The position numbers and the translations under genes are program-made. Shown piece by piece: positions 34,344-43,632 of a DNA stretch of 64,000 nucleotides. Within the stretch, counting starts at the first letter, position 1. Each line of letters begins with the position of its first letter. The DNA lies in contig NZ_JAKUKE010000003.1 in the NCBI RefSeq assembly GCF_024197615.1, positions 341,192 to 405,191 of the forward strand, read 5' to 3'. Source of the DNA: Desulfuromonas sp. KJ2020. GTDB taxonomy: Bacteria; Desulfobacterota; Desulfuromonadia; Desulfuromonadales; SZUA-540. The notes under the pieces were generated by a model. The model had not been told where the DNA came from, did not search any database, and saw nothing but the letters and a program-made list of their open reading frames with translations.

Positions 34344-35579
34344 ATGCGTTTCATCCACACGGCGGATATCCATTTAGGAAAAACCTACCGCAACTCAGCC
34401 GGCGAGAAGGAGCGTTACGACGATTTCTTCACCGCGCTGGCGATTATCGTTCGCGATGCCGTCCACGAGGGGGTCGATGCCGTGCTGATTGCCGGCGACC
34501 TCTTCCACGTTGGACAGATTTTGCCACGCACCTTTGCCAAAACGATCGAGACGCTGCAGCCGCTCAAGGATGCCGGCATCCCCTGTGTGGCTATCGAGGG
34601 AAATCACGACTGGATTCATCGCCGTGACAACATCTCCTGGATGGAAGCTTTGTCCCAGATGGGCTATATCCGTCTGCTACGACCTTCGCGTACCGAGGAG
34701 GGCGGCTATCATTTTGATCCTTTCGATGAGGAAACGGGCATAGGCGGCCATCTGTGCATCGGTGATGTCAACCTTTATGGTCTGGGGTATATCGGCGCGC
34801 AGGCGGGCGCTCACGTCAATCGCATCGTTGAGGCCATTAGCACGGAACATAATCTGCTGCTCTTCCACGTCGGCATCTGGAAATATTCACCTGTCGAAAT
34901 TGGCAATATGAAGCTGGAGGAGGCTCATCCGCTGGCAGAGCGATTCGGTTATGTCGCCCTTGGCCACGGTCACAAACCCTATGTCATTGAAACGCCGGAG
35001 GGGAAGTCCTATGCCTTTAATCCCGGCTCGCCGGAGCGGGTTAACTTTGGGGAGGAGAAGTACGACAAGGGCTACTATGTCGTCACTTTCGAAAAGGGCG
35101 TGTTTACCCCTGAGTTCCGGAGCACCTCGCCGCGCCCCATGTTCGTCGAGACGATTGACCTTCAGGGGGCCGAGAACGCTGACCAGGCACTTGCCCTGTT
35201 TCGCGACCGGGTGGCAGCCAGGATAGAACCCGCCAGCGATAAACGCCCGCCGCTGCTTGAATTGAAACTGGTCGGCCGCGTCGGCTTCCATCCCTTTGAG
35301 CTTGGCCGCGAGCGGCTGAAACTGACGCTGGCAGAACTGTTTGAACCCTTGCATGTCGAGATCAAGAACCACCTTTCCCTGGTCAGTAGTGCGGGGGAGG
35401 GGGGGGCGACCAAAAAGAGCCTGGAAGAGATCGAGCTGGAAGTTCTGCATGATCTGATCCGGTCCGGCAGCGATTATCAGGGACGTGAGGAGGAACTCGT
35501 CCAACTCGCTGTCCACTTGCGCGAGGCCGTGAGAAAGGGCGATGTCGATGGCGATGAATTATTGGCATTGCTGGATTGA
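34344..35579 (+). CDS. sbcD: DNA repair exonuclease SbcD (Mre11-like)
   Basis: A 411-residue metallophosphoesterase nuclease. It begins MRFIHTADIHLGKTY, with the first Asp/His ligands. Further motifs are LIAGDLFH, EGNHDW and LGHGHKPY. It forms the Mre11-Rad50-like complex with SbcC, encoded 27 bp downstream, and trims hairpins and DNA ends. Confidence 0.93.
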   Translation: MRFIHTADIHLGKTYRNSAGEKERYDDFFTALAIIVRDAVHEGVDAVLIAGDLFHVGQILPRTFAKTIETLQPLKDAGIPCVAIEGNHDWIHRRDNISWMEALSQMGYIRLLRPSRTEEGGYHFDPFDEETGIGGHLCIGDVNLYGLGYIGAQAGAHVNRIVEAISTEHNLLLFHVGIWKYSPVEIGNMKLEEAHPLAERFGYVALGHGHKPYVIETPEGKSYAFNPGSPERVNFGEEKYDKGYYVVTFEKGVFTPEFRSTSPRPMFVETIDLQGAENADQALALFRDRVAARIEPASDKRPPLLELKLVGRVGFHPFELGRERLKLTLAELFEPLHVEIKNHLSLVSSAGEGGATKKSLEEIELEVLHDLIRSGSDYQGREEELVQLAVHLREAVRKGDVDGDELLALLD

Positions 35580-35606
35580 TTCTTAAAAAACGAATAGGGC
35601 TGGCCT

Positions 35607-38045
35607 GTGCAAATTCTTTCTATCCATCTCAAAAACATTAAATCGCATCGCGATACCGAGTTGACTTTTTCGCCGGGCATCAACGTCCTCTCCGGCCCCA
35701 ATGGGGTCGGTAAAAGCACCATCTTCGAGGCGATCGGTTATGCTCTGTTCGGGGTTGACGCTCAGAGCTTTGTCGGCAATATCGACCGGTTTGTCACCAT
35801 CGGCGCCAAACGGGGGGAGATTGCGGTGGTTTTTCAAGGGGTCGGTGATGAACGGTATCGGGTTAGCCGGACCGTCGGGACCCCGGCAAAATGGCTGCTG
35901 GCCAAGGAGGTCGGTAGCACCTTCGAGGTCGAGGAACATAAGGACGCCAAGGAGACCGAGGCGCGCCTGAAAGAGCTGCTCGGGCTCAGTGGCGGGCGTT
36001 CTCTGGCCGAACAGTTCGAGCTGGTAATCGGCCCCTTTCAGCACGAATTCCTCGGGCCTTTCGTCATCAAACAGCCGGCCAAGCGTCGCGACAAGTTCGA
36101 TGAAATCCTCGGAATTGATGCCTGGCGCAAGACCTTCAACGAGACCAAGGTGCTGACCGCCGCCATCAAGGCGAAGGTGGATGCTCTCGAAAGTGCCATT
36201 GGACCCCTAAAGAGTCAGGTCCTCGAGCTGCCCGTGAAGAAAGCCGAATGCCAGGCCGTCGTAAAAACGCTCGCGGAGGCCGAGGCTGATCTTGCCGCTC
36301 AGCAGCAAAGGCTCAAGGAGCTGGAAACGCAGCTGATTGATGTCGATCAACGTGAAAAGAAGCTCAAGGAGCTTGAAAAGGAGATCGACAGTCTCAACGT
36401 GCGAATCGGTAATGGCAATGAAATGATCGGCAAACAAAAACTGCTGGTCGATGAAGCGGTAAAGGCCGGCAAGATTATCGAGGAGACCACCTCGGGCAAG
36501 AAGGCTTTCGAAGAGGCCGAGGCCCGTTTGAGCGCCCTGCGGGAGCAGGTCAAGGCGCAGCGGCGGCTTGAACAGGAAGCTGCCGAGCTTAGAACCCGGG
36601 TCAGCGTTTTGGGGGAGCGCTACACAGTCGAGTCTCAATCCATCCAAAAAGCCCGGCAGGACCTAGCTTCCGAAGAAAAGAGTCTGGCCGAAAGCCGTAA
36701 GGCTTTGGCGCTGGACGAGAAACAACAGGCTTTGGCGACGCGCCTGCCGGAAATCCGCCAGCGTCTTGAAGGTTTGCGCCAACAACTTGGGCAGCTCGAT
36801 GGACGCCGGGGCGCTCTGGCGGAGGGGAGCGAAAAACTCGCCGAGGGAGTCTGCCCTTTTTTCCAGGAGCCCTGTCTCAATCTGGCTGCAAAGCCGGCGG
36901 AGGATGTCTTCTCGGTCCGATTTTCCGACCTGGATAAAGAGCGCCTGCGCCTTCTGCATGACGTTCAGTTGTCCGAACAGGAAGAGAAAGCGGCAAGCCG
37001 GGCCAGCGATGAGATCAAATCCGTTACTGTCAGACTTCAGGGCTTAGACGAGCAGCTTGCCAGCCTTGTCGTGCGTCGTGAGACCAATGAGCGCCGGGCC
37101 GGTGATTTGGCCCAACTGCAAAAGGAACAGCGCTTGGTCCAGCGTCAACTGGATGAAAAACAGAAACCATTGGAGGGGTATCGCGGCTTGCAGGCCGACA
37201 TTGAGGCCACCGAACAGGAGAAAGCGAAGCACCAGCCGGCTCGTGACCTTTATGTCGCCAACCAGCAGCAGGCCGCCGAACTGGTCGGGCGTCGTGCCGA
37301 ACTAGAAAAGTTCGAAAACCTTTTAGGCCAATTGCAGGAGACCTTGACGGCCAGGGAAACGGCCCACGGCCAGGCGGGTAAGGAATATGACGCCGCCGCG
37401 CATGAGGCGCTTCGCAAGCAGAGAGACGCGCTTTTGGGGGGAGTCAACGCGCTCGGGCAACAGGTTAAAGGGCTGGCTGCCGACGTCACCCGTCTGAAGG
37501 CCGAAGTCGACAAGCTCAGGCAGGTCGAAAAGGATATTGCCGCCAAACAGGACCAGGTCAGGGTGTACAGGGAGAAGGACGAGCTGGTCAAGTTTCTGCG
37601 CAACCGGGTGTTTCGCCATGTGTCGGGGTATCTGTCCGAACGTTTCCGGGAGGAAATCAGCCAGCGGGCGAACCGCATCTACCGGATCATCGCGGAAGCG
37701 GATGAGGAACTGGCCTGGGGCGAGAATTACCAGATTGTGCTGCGCGACCTGGCTGACGGCCAACTGCGCGAACGGGCAGATGATCAGCTCTCCGGCGGCC
37801 AGACCATGAGCGCCGTGGTGGCTTTGCGGCTGGCCATGCTGCAGACCATCGGCGCCCGCCTGGCCTTTTTCGACGAACCGACTTCCAACCTCGACGCGAC
37901 CCGCCGTGAAAATCTGGCCCAGGCTTTCAGGGCTATCGACGTCGGCCAGGAAGAAGTGACGGAGCACTGGTACGATCAGCTCTTTCTCATCAGTCACGAT
38001 GTCGCTTTTACCGAGGTAACTGACCAGATTCTGACACTGACCTGA
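35607..38045 (+). CDS. sbcC: SbcC (Rad50-like) SMC-family ATPase
   Basis: An 812-residue ATPase. Walker A GPNGVGKSTIFEAIGYALFG is near residue 30. Two long coiled-coil arms run about 180-410 and 430-680. Signature LSGGQ and Walker B LAFFDEPTSNLD are near the C-terminus. The apex holds a widened cysteine pair, Cys416 and Cys423 (CPFFQEPC), instead of the usual CxxC zinc hook. The protein is shorter than E. coli SbcC, mostly in the coils. Starts at GTG 35607 with AGGG upstream. Partner of SbcD. Confidence 0.92.
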   Translation: MQILSIHLKNIKSHRDTELTFSPGINVLSGPNGVGKSTIFEAIGYALFGVDAQSFVGNIDRFVTIGAKRGEIAVVFQGVGDERYRVSRTVGTPAKWLLAKEVGSTFEVEEHKDAKETEARLKELLGLSGGRSLAEQFELVIGPFQHEFLGPFVIKQPAKRRDKFDEILGIDAWRKTFNETKVLTAAIKAKVDALESAIGPLKSQVLELPVKKAECQAVVKTLAEAEADLAAQQQRLKELETQLIDVDQREKKLKELEKEIDSLNVRIGNGNEMIGKQKLLVDEAVKAGKIIEETTSGKKAFEEAEARLSALREQVKAQRRLEQEAAELRTRVSVLGERYTVESQSIQKARQDLASEEKSLAESRKALALDEKQQALATRLPEIRQRLEGLRQQLGQLDGRRGALAEGSEKLAEGVCPFFQEPCLNLAAKPAEDVFSVRFSDLDKERLRLLHDVQLSEQEEKAASRASDEIKSVTVRLQGLDEQLASLVVRRETNERRAGDLAQLQKEQRLVQRQLDEKQKPLEGYRGLQADIEATEQEKAKHQPARDLYVANQQQAAELVGRRAELEKFENLLGQLQETLTARETAHGQAGKEYDAAAHEALRKQRDALLGGVNALGQQVKGLAADVTRLKAEVDKLRQVEKDIAAKQDQVRVYREKDELVKFLRNRVFRHVSGYLSERFREEISQRANRIYRIIAEADEELAWGENYQIVLRDLADGQLRERADDQLSGGQTMSAVVALRLAMLQTIGARLAFFDEPTSNLDATRRENLAQAFRAIDVGQEEVTEHWYDQLFLISHDVAFTEVTDQILTLT

Positions 38046-38078
38046 TTATCCTCTTCAGGCTTTTTGGGGAAGGCGGCC

Positions 38079-39560
38079 TCAGGTAAAGGGAGTCAATGGC
38101 GACCGTGGCAGGACGAGGGTAACGGTCGTGCCCTCAAGGGGGATGCTCTCTACCTTGATCTGCCCGCGATGTGCCTCGATGATGTGCTTGACCAGGTTCA
38201 TACCCAAACCCAGTCCACGAACGGTGGGGTCGTCGGGCCTGGCCCGATAAAAAGGCTCGAAGATCCGCTCCACTTCGTCTTCCGTCATGCCGATCCCTTC
38301 ATCGCGGACCGTAAGTTTTAAGCCGTCAGGGGCTCCCTCGGCGCTTAGGTGAATGAACGAGCCGGGCTTAGAGTACTTGATGGCGTTGTTGAGAATATTT
38401 TCCAGTGCCTGTGTAAACCGGGCCGCATCGATAGTGAAAGTGGGCTCCATGTCCTCCGCTATACTGACATCAAATCGGTACTTTGGAAAAAGATTGATGT
38501 AGGAACGCCAGATTTTTCGTAGTAACTCCAGCATGTTGACCGATGAGACTTCAATGGTGAGCTTCTGGCCTCTTTCGATGCGGCTGAGGTCCAGCAATTC
38601 ATCAATGATTTTGTTCAGGGCGCTGGACTTGGCCAAAATTTCCTTTACAAATTCTTTCTTCTCTTCTGGCGTGAACTCTTCTGAGCCTTCCGCTGCCTCC
38701 AGCAGTTCGGCGTAACCGATAACCACAGCCAGAGGGGTGCGCAGTTCATGGGCCGCGATGGAAATAAAATCAGTACGTAGCCGCACGGATTCTTGCAGGG
38801 CTTCTTCCGCCAGTCTTTGCCGGGTGACGTCCCTCACCGCTTCCACGACAGAGGTGATCTTCCCTCCCGCATCGCGAATCGGGCAGGAGATCACTTCGAA
38901 ATACAGCCGTCCCTCCGCGTTCAAGGCCTCGACCAGTCTTTTGTGACTTTTGCCGTCCTTCAGTGTTTTGGCTACCAGACATCCTTCGCAGACTGTTTCG
39001 AGGCCATGGTACGCCAGGTAACAGGGGCGCCCCACCTGATCCCCCTGTTTGGCCCGGTGGCTTGAATTCTGATAAAGGACTGTGAAGTCTGGGCTTACCA
39101 GCGTTATGCCATCCTCGATAGCCGAGATGACCCCTTCAAGCTTATTACGCTCGTTGATCAGGCTGGTTTCGTAAGCTTTTCGGCGGCGGATGTCCCGTAC
39201 CGAAGAGACCAGGTAGTCCTCGTCCTGGCAATGAATCATGCGGACGTTGACTTCCACCGGAACTTTTTCACCGGAGCGGGTGCGCTGATAGGTTTCAAAA
39301 CGGCGCTGTCCGATCGTTTTCATCTGATCGCGAAAGTTCGCGAATTCTTCGGGAGTGGTGACGTTGCCGGCGTAGTCCCAGAGGTGGAGGGTGGTGAGCT
39401 CAGCGTGGGAGTACTGAAGATTGCTGCAGGCTTGTTCGTTGGCGTAGAGCACCTGCCCGCTGTCCGGGTGAACAATAAAGATGGCGTCTGATGACTGATC
39501 GATCAGATCCTTAAAAATGTCGAGGTGTTGATTATCGTTGAGAAAGTTTTGGTCGGGCAT
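38079..39560 (-). CDS. PAS-domain sensor histidine kinase (orphan)
   Basis: About 493 residues from ATG 39560, which has AGGAA upstream; the frame could extend to 39617. There is no transmembrane segment, so it is a cytosolic sensor. PAS 1 spans about 15-125. PAS 2 (about 135-250) carries the CY...HG...C..C pattern seen in many deltaproteobacterial PAS domains. The HisKA box AAHELRTPL and the HATPase motifs NNAIKYS, DEGIGM and GLGLGMNLV are intact. No response regulator is adjacent, so the partner is unknown. Confidence 0.92.
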   Translation of the reverse strand: MPDQNFLNDNQHLDIFKDLIDQSSDAIFIVHPDSGQVLYANEQACSNLQYSHAELTTLHLWDYAGNVTTPEEFANFRDQMKTIGQRRFETYQRTRSGEKVPVEVNVRMIHCQDEDYLVSSVRDIRRRKAYETSLINERNKLEGVISAIEDGITLVSPDFTVLYQNSSHRAKQGDQVGRPCYLAYHGLETVCEGCLVAKTLKDGKSHKRLVEALNAEGRLYFEVISCPIRDAGGKITSVVEAVRDVTRQRLAEEALQESVRLRTDFISIAAHELRTPLAVVIGYAELLEAAEGSEEFTPEEKKEFVKEILAKSSALNKIIDELLDLSRIERGQKLTIEVSSVNMLELLRKIWRSYINLFPKYRFDVSIAEDMEPTFTIDAARFTQALENILNNAIKYSKPGSFIHLSAEGAPDGLKLTVRDEGIGMTEDEVERIFEPFYRARPDDPTVRGLGLGMNLVKHIIEAHRGQIKVESIPLEGTTVTLVLPRSPLTPFT

Positions 39561-39613
39561 GCGAGTTCCTGTGAATACGGGGAAAGACGGGCAAGAAAAA
39601 GACGGTGGCGCAC

Positions 39614-40021
39614 TCACCAGTCTCTATAAGGCGTGCCGCCGAGGGAGATGAGATCGCTGCCGCTCCGCACATCGAAAACCTGGCCCTCGGCAAGTTCGCC
39701 GGAGGAGGAGAAGGCAGGTGGAATCGTTATCCAAGTCTCTGACGAGCGGGTGAAGGGGTCGCGGGGAATGGTGCGCAGATATTTGCCCTCCTGGAGATCT
39801 TCCAGGGAGTCGGGGTAGCGGCCGTTGTCCGCATAATAGGCGTCAATCGCGCTGCGCATCTGGAACAGGTCCTCCATCAGCACTGACTCGCGGGCCTTGA
39901 TCAGGCTGTTCTTGTAATTAGGAGCCGCGATAGCAAAGAGAATGCCGATAACAGACATGATGATCAGCAGTTCGATCAGGGTGAAGCCAGCCACTTTTCG
40001 ATATCGAAGAATAGAATTCAT
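39614..40021 (-). CDS. gspG: GspG-type pseudopilin
   Basis: A 135-residue prepilin-like protein. The type III leader ends in G before FTLIELL, with Glu at +5, followed by a hydrophobic stalk helix. A globular part has the GspG-like features RYPDSLEDLQEG and RDPF. It ends with the family-specific tail SDLISLGGTPYRDW. It would be processed by PilD and polymerise into the pseudopilus pushed by the adjacent GspE/F machinery. Last gene of the minus-strand cluster. Confidence 0.9.
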   Translation of the reverse strand: MNSILRYRKVAGFTLIELLIIMSVIGILFAIAAPNYKNSLIKARESVLMEDLFQMRSAIDAYYADNGRYPDSLEDLQEGKYLRTIPRDPFTRSSETWITIPPAFSSSGELAEGQVFDVRSGSDLISLGGTPYRDW

Positions 40022-40027
40022 AACTCT

Positions 40028-40516
40028 CTACCAGGTGTTATAGGAGGTGCCGTCCAGGGCGGTCAGGTCACTTTGGGAATAGACATCATAGATATCGTTT
40101 CCCCCCCAGACCGTAGAATCGGGGTCGTCCTCGTAGGATCTGAGCCCCCAGCCGTCGTTATACTGGTCGAAGGGGTCGCGTGGGAGCCGGCGGAGATATT
40201 TGCGCTTGTAGGGATATAGTCCGCCCCAGTCCGTGCCCTCGAGCAGTATGTCCAGGGATTCCGGGTAGCCGGTCTCACCGACGACGGCAGATATTTTCTT
40301 TTGGGCGACGGCCTTGTCATAGTCGCCTTTATAGTCGTCGATGGCGGTGCGAATCAGCCGCAGGCTGCGGCGCAACTCCAGTTCTTTGGTGCGTTTGACG
40401 TTGACCTCGGCAAAGGGGATGACGGCGGCCGCCAGGATAGCCAGGATGGTCACAGCGATGATCATTTCGATCAAAGTCAGGCCACGCTCATTTTTGCACA
40501 AACGTCCAACCACCAT
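40028..40516 (-). CDS. Second pseudopilin of the secretion cluster
   Basis: A 162-residue prepilin-like protein. Leader cleavage is expected before LTLIEMII, with Glu at +5, and a stalk helix follows. The globular part shares RDPFDQYNDGW and the tail SDLTALDGTSYNTW with the neighbouring pseudopilin. It is larger by an insertion around KKISAVVGETGYP. Seven bases separate it from the GspG gene and six from the secretin gene, so all belong to one operon. Confidence 0.88.
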   Translation of the reverse strand: MVVGRLCKNERGLTLIEMIIAVTILAILAAAVIPFAEVNVKRTKELELRRSLRLIRTAIDDYKGDYDKAVAQKKISAVVGETGYPESLDILLEGTDWGGLYPYKRKYLRRLPRDPFDQYNDGWGLRSYEDDPDSTVWGGNDIYDVYSQSDLTALDGTSYNTW

Positions 40517-40522
40517 CTAAGA

Positions 40523-42877
40523 TTATTTAACCTCCAGGAAAAGTTCAGAGGGAAGGACAGCCACGGGCTGTCCTTGTGAATTCTCAAAGTCGATAGTATC
40601 AAAATGCAGAAAAGTGTTCCCAGCGTTTTTTGCCTTGAAAAAGATTCGGAAGAGAACCCCTTGCCCAGAAGCTCCTTTTGCGCCTTGTTCCTGACCGTAA
40701 TCAATGAGCAATTGCCCCGATTCCTGATCGGGTGAAACGTTTAAACGGGTTGGCGCCGCCCCCTGGCGAAGAAAGTCTCCTTCCTCAATCCGCACAAAAT
40801 CAAGCAGGGCTGGGTCGTAGAGTAGAACTGCCGGGGCGTTGTGTAGATCGACGACGTTGTTCACCTTGACCTCGACGGGGAATTCTTCACCGGTGTTTAC
40901 CAGAGACGGCCCGAACATCAGTAGCAGGCTCTGGTCTGGCATGGCTGCTTCCTGCTGGAGTGGCATCATTTCGGTCGGCACCTCCTCTAACATGGGTTGC
41001 GGCTGAGATTCAGTCTGCCCCACGGGAACAGGGAAGGGGGTCGCCTTGAGCTCGGGTCGGGCGGAGGGAACGACAGCCTGTGGCGCCTGCTCCACCTCGG
41101 CCGCGAACTCGTCGGCAAAGGAACCGAGCATGGGGCCGGCCTTGAGACTATCTTCGCCGCCGGACCAGATGGTGGCCACGCTTGATTTGGGCAGGTCGAC
41201 ACTTTGGACGATATGCGGCGTGATGGAAAGGAGTATCTCCCGCTTGGTCTTGATGTCGCTGTGCCCCGAGATCAGGTCTCCCAGGATGGGAATGGCGCCG
41301 ATAAAGGGGAAGGTGGTTTTGGTCTTGGATGTATCGTCCTTGATCAGTCCGCCGATGATGGTGCGCTGTCCGTCGCTCAGGCTCAGCACCGTCTGGGCGT
41401 TGGTGGTGGTAATGATGAGGGGAACGGTGCCGTTGGGGGTGGCCGACCCTTTTTGGGCATTGCTCAGTTCCAGGGTGATTTTGGTGGTGACTGAGTTGTC
41501 CAGATTGATGAGGGGCTCGACGTCGAGTTTGACACCAGTGTCCACGTACTGGATGTTCTCCGAAATGACCCCATTGTCGGAAATCGTGGCCGTTATTATC
41601 GGGTCCCGGCTGCCGACATGGACCTTGGCCTTCTGCTTGTTCTTGACCCGGATTTTGGGATTGGCCAGGGTCTCCGAATCGGTCAGCTGCTTCTGAAAAT
41701 CAAAGGTAGCGCTGGGGATGGTGTAGAGAAAATCGAGGTTGTTGAAGTTGCGCAGTGTGATTGAATCTGAAATTGTCTCGACGCCTTCTTTGGCCAGGCC
41801 GCCGGCGACCTGGTAACTCTTCAGTTTGGGGCCGAGAGTCATGGTATCGTCATGTTTCACCTCGATCAGCTCCAGATCAAAAACGACTTCGGCATCCGGT
41901 CGGTCCGACGCAGCAATAACCTGCTCCGCCAGGCGGATAACATCGGGCGTATCGCGGATGACCAGGGCGTTGAGTTCTTCATGCACGTAGATTTTGCGTA
42001 GCTGCAGCATGGTGCGTAGCAGGTTGACGGCTTTTTTGGCGTCGATGTTGGACAGGTAAAAAGTCTGGATAATCTGCTCTTCGTACTGCTTGAGTTTGTC
42101 GCGCGTCTTGGGATAGACGATGAGAGTCTTGGGGTTGAGGACTTTTTTGCCCAGGTCGTTCATGGTCAGCAGGAGTTCAAGAGCTTGGGCAAAGGTGGCT
42201 CTTTCTAGAAAAAGGGTAACTTTCTGACTGCGAATATCTTCGTCGAAGATAAAGTTGATCCCCGAAAGGCGGCTGAGAATCCCGAAGGCATCGCGAATAT
42301 TGGTATCCGAGAAGCGTAAAGTGAGGGGATCCGGGGAAGCTATCGCCAATTCGAAGCCGTCGATGATGGTCATTCGAACGGCGGTGATTTCCTCTTGAAG
42401 TGCCCTGGCTTCCCGGTTGTCGGGATCGAGCTGGAGCGCCAATTCGATGCTCTTGCGGGCCTGCGGCAGGCGGTCTGTCTCGAAGAACTCGCGGGCTTCT
42501 TCGGCAGCCTGCTGGGCTTTGAGACGGGCGGCGGCCAGTTTGAGCTTCTGATTGGCCGCTTCGAGGCTGGGATCCAGGGCGACGGCCTGCTGAAGAGATA
42601 CTATCGCTTCCGAGAAGCGTTCCTTTTCCAGATGTTTCTGACCCTGTTCCAGATGCCAGAGGCCGGCTTCGGTTCGGGCGTTGAACAATTTCATCCGGTA
42701 TTCCTGCCGGTCCGGTTTTTTCTCCACAGCTTCGGCGTATTTGGCCACGGCCTGATCGTAGCGGCCTTCACTCAGCAGCTGTTCGCCATCCCGAAAAGCC
42801 TGGCGTCCAGCGCAACCGGCCAGGAGAAAGGAGGTCAGTAGGGTGACGGCGACAGTCTTGTGAATATATCTCATCAT
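40523..42877 (-). CDS. gspD: TPR-secretin-cohesin fusion (GspD/PilQ-like)
   Basis: 784 residues from ATG 42877, preceded by AGAGG. The signal peptide ends in a lipobox LLAGC, so the protein is a lipoprotein. A TPR region covers about 25-165. The STN domain (about 185-250) and secretin N1 (about 255-335) precede the secretin barrel (about 350-570), which ends REILLSITPHIV. A Pro-rich linker leads to a cohesin-like domain (about 640-784, starting LLLMFGPSLVNTGEEF). It would form the outer-membrane gate of this second assembly system. The cohesin module suggests binding of an exported protein or surface partner. Confidence 0.9.
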   Translation of the reverse strand: MMRYIHKTVAVTLLTSFLLAGCAGRQAFRDGEQLLSEGRYDQAVAKYAEAVEKKPDRQEYRMKLFNARTEAGLWHLEQGQKHLEKERFSEAIVSLQQAVALDPSLEAANQKLKLAAARLKAQQAAEEAREFFETDRLPQARKSIELALQLDPDNREARALQEEITAVRMTIIDGFELAIASPDPLTLRFSDTNIRDAFGILSRLSGINFIFDEDIRSQKVTLFLERATFAQALELLLTMNDLGKKVLNPKTLIVYPKTRDKLKQYEEQIIQTFYLSNIDAKKAVNLLRTMLQLRKIYVHEELNALVIRDTPDVIRLAEQVIAASDRPDAEVVFDLELIEVKHDDTMTLGPKLKSYQVAGGLAKEGVETISDSITLRNFNNLDFLYTIPSATFDFQKQLTDSETLANPKIRVKNKQKAKVHVGSRDPIITATISDNGVISENIQYVDTGVKLDVEPLINLDNSVTTKITLELSNAQKGSATPNGTVPLIITTTNAQTVLSLSDGQRTIIGGLIKDDTSKTKTTFPFIGAIPILGDLISGHSDIKTKREILLSITPHIVQSVDLPKSSVATIWSGGEDSLKAGPMLGSFADEFAAEVEQAPQAVVPSARPELKATPFPVPVGQTESQPQPMLEEVPTEMMPLQQEAAMPDQSLLLMFGPSLVNTGEEFPVEVKVNNVVDLHNAPAVLLYDPALLDFVRIEEGDFLRQGAAPTRLNVSPDQESGQLLIDYGQEQGAKGASGQGVLFRIFFKAKNAGNTFLHFDTIDFENSQGQPVAVLPSELFLEVK

Positions 42878-42900
42878 AAAGCACCTCTTCTTGGCAGGCG

Positions 42901-43632
42901 TCATTCGGGCATTTTCAGATACGGAACCGAGCCGCTTTCTGTAGGAATCTCGGCAGGCGATTCTTGCGGGGGCGGGCTCTCGGGCAAGGTCAAATCCACC
43001 GGCTCTGCTGTGGCCGGCAACGGCTCACGCAGAGGCGCGGAAACCTTGCGTTTGATCCCCAGGGGTTTCCCTGCATTTTTATCCATCAGCGGCAACGTGA
43101 TCAGACGGTCTTCACCGGTCATGCGAATACTTAGTTGACGGTCAGTCATGCCGACGACGCTGAATTTTTCTCCCGGGCCAAAATGGCTGCCTTGCCTGAC
43201 CAGATAGAGTTCGGACCCGAGGGAGAGAAAAACCTGTCTGTCTCCGGCTTTTTCCAGCGAGCCCAGGACGGTAAAACGAGGCAGGGGGGCCAGCGGTTGT
43301 TGAACCGGTGGCGGAGGCGGGGGAGGGGGTGGCGCGGGCGCCTTCACCTGGGGACGTGCCACCGGCTTGGGGGCCGGGGGCGCCGGGCGATACAAAGGCC
43401 CGAAGAGATCTTTTTTCGGGACAGCAAAAGGCTCATCGGCCGGGACCAGCAAATCAAGAAGAACGCGATCGGGATCAACACTTGCTATGGCCGAAGGGCT
43501 ATCGTTCGCTGCTCTGGCGACGGGCGATTCCCCTTGGGAGATTTTCTGCTGGCGGGGGTATTGAATAATCGCGTAGGCGACAGAGAGGGCGAGCAGGGCA
43601 AGCAGGAGCGCGAGCAGGTTTTTTCTGTTCAT
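42901..43632 (-). CDS. GspC/PilP-like proline-rich inner-membrane protein
   Basis: A 243-residue bitopic protein with an N-terminal transmembrane helix (about 5-24), a periplasmic linker with an uninterrupted run of nine prolines (about 103-111) and a small beta domain (about 118-180, FTVLGSLEKAGDRQVFLSL). It ends in another Pro-rich tail. The layout corresponds to GspC or PilP, the link between inner platform and secretin. Lies between the secretin and PilO-like genes. Confidence 0.7.
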   Translation of the reverse strand: MNRKNLLALLLALLALSVAYAIIQYPRQQKISQGESPVARAANDSPSAIASVDPDRVLLDLLVPADEPFAVPKKDLFGPLYRPAPPAPKPVARPQVKAPAPPPPPPPPPVQQPLAPLPRFTVLGSLEKAGDRQVFLSLGSELYLVRQGSHFGPGEKFSVVGMTDRQLSIRMTGEDRLITLPLMDKNAGKPLGIKRKVSAPLREPLPATAEPVDLTLPESPPPQESPAEIPTESGSVPYLKMPE

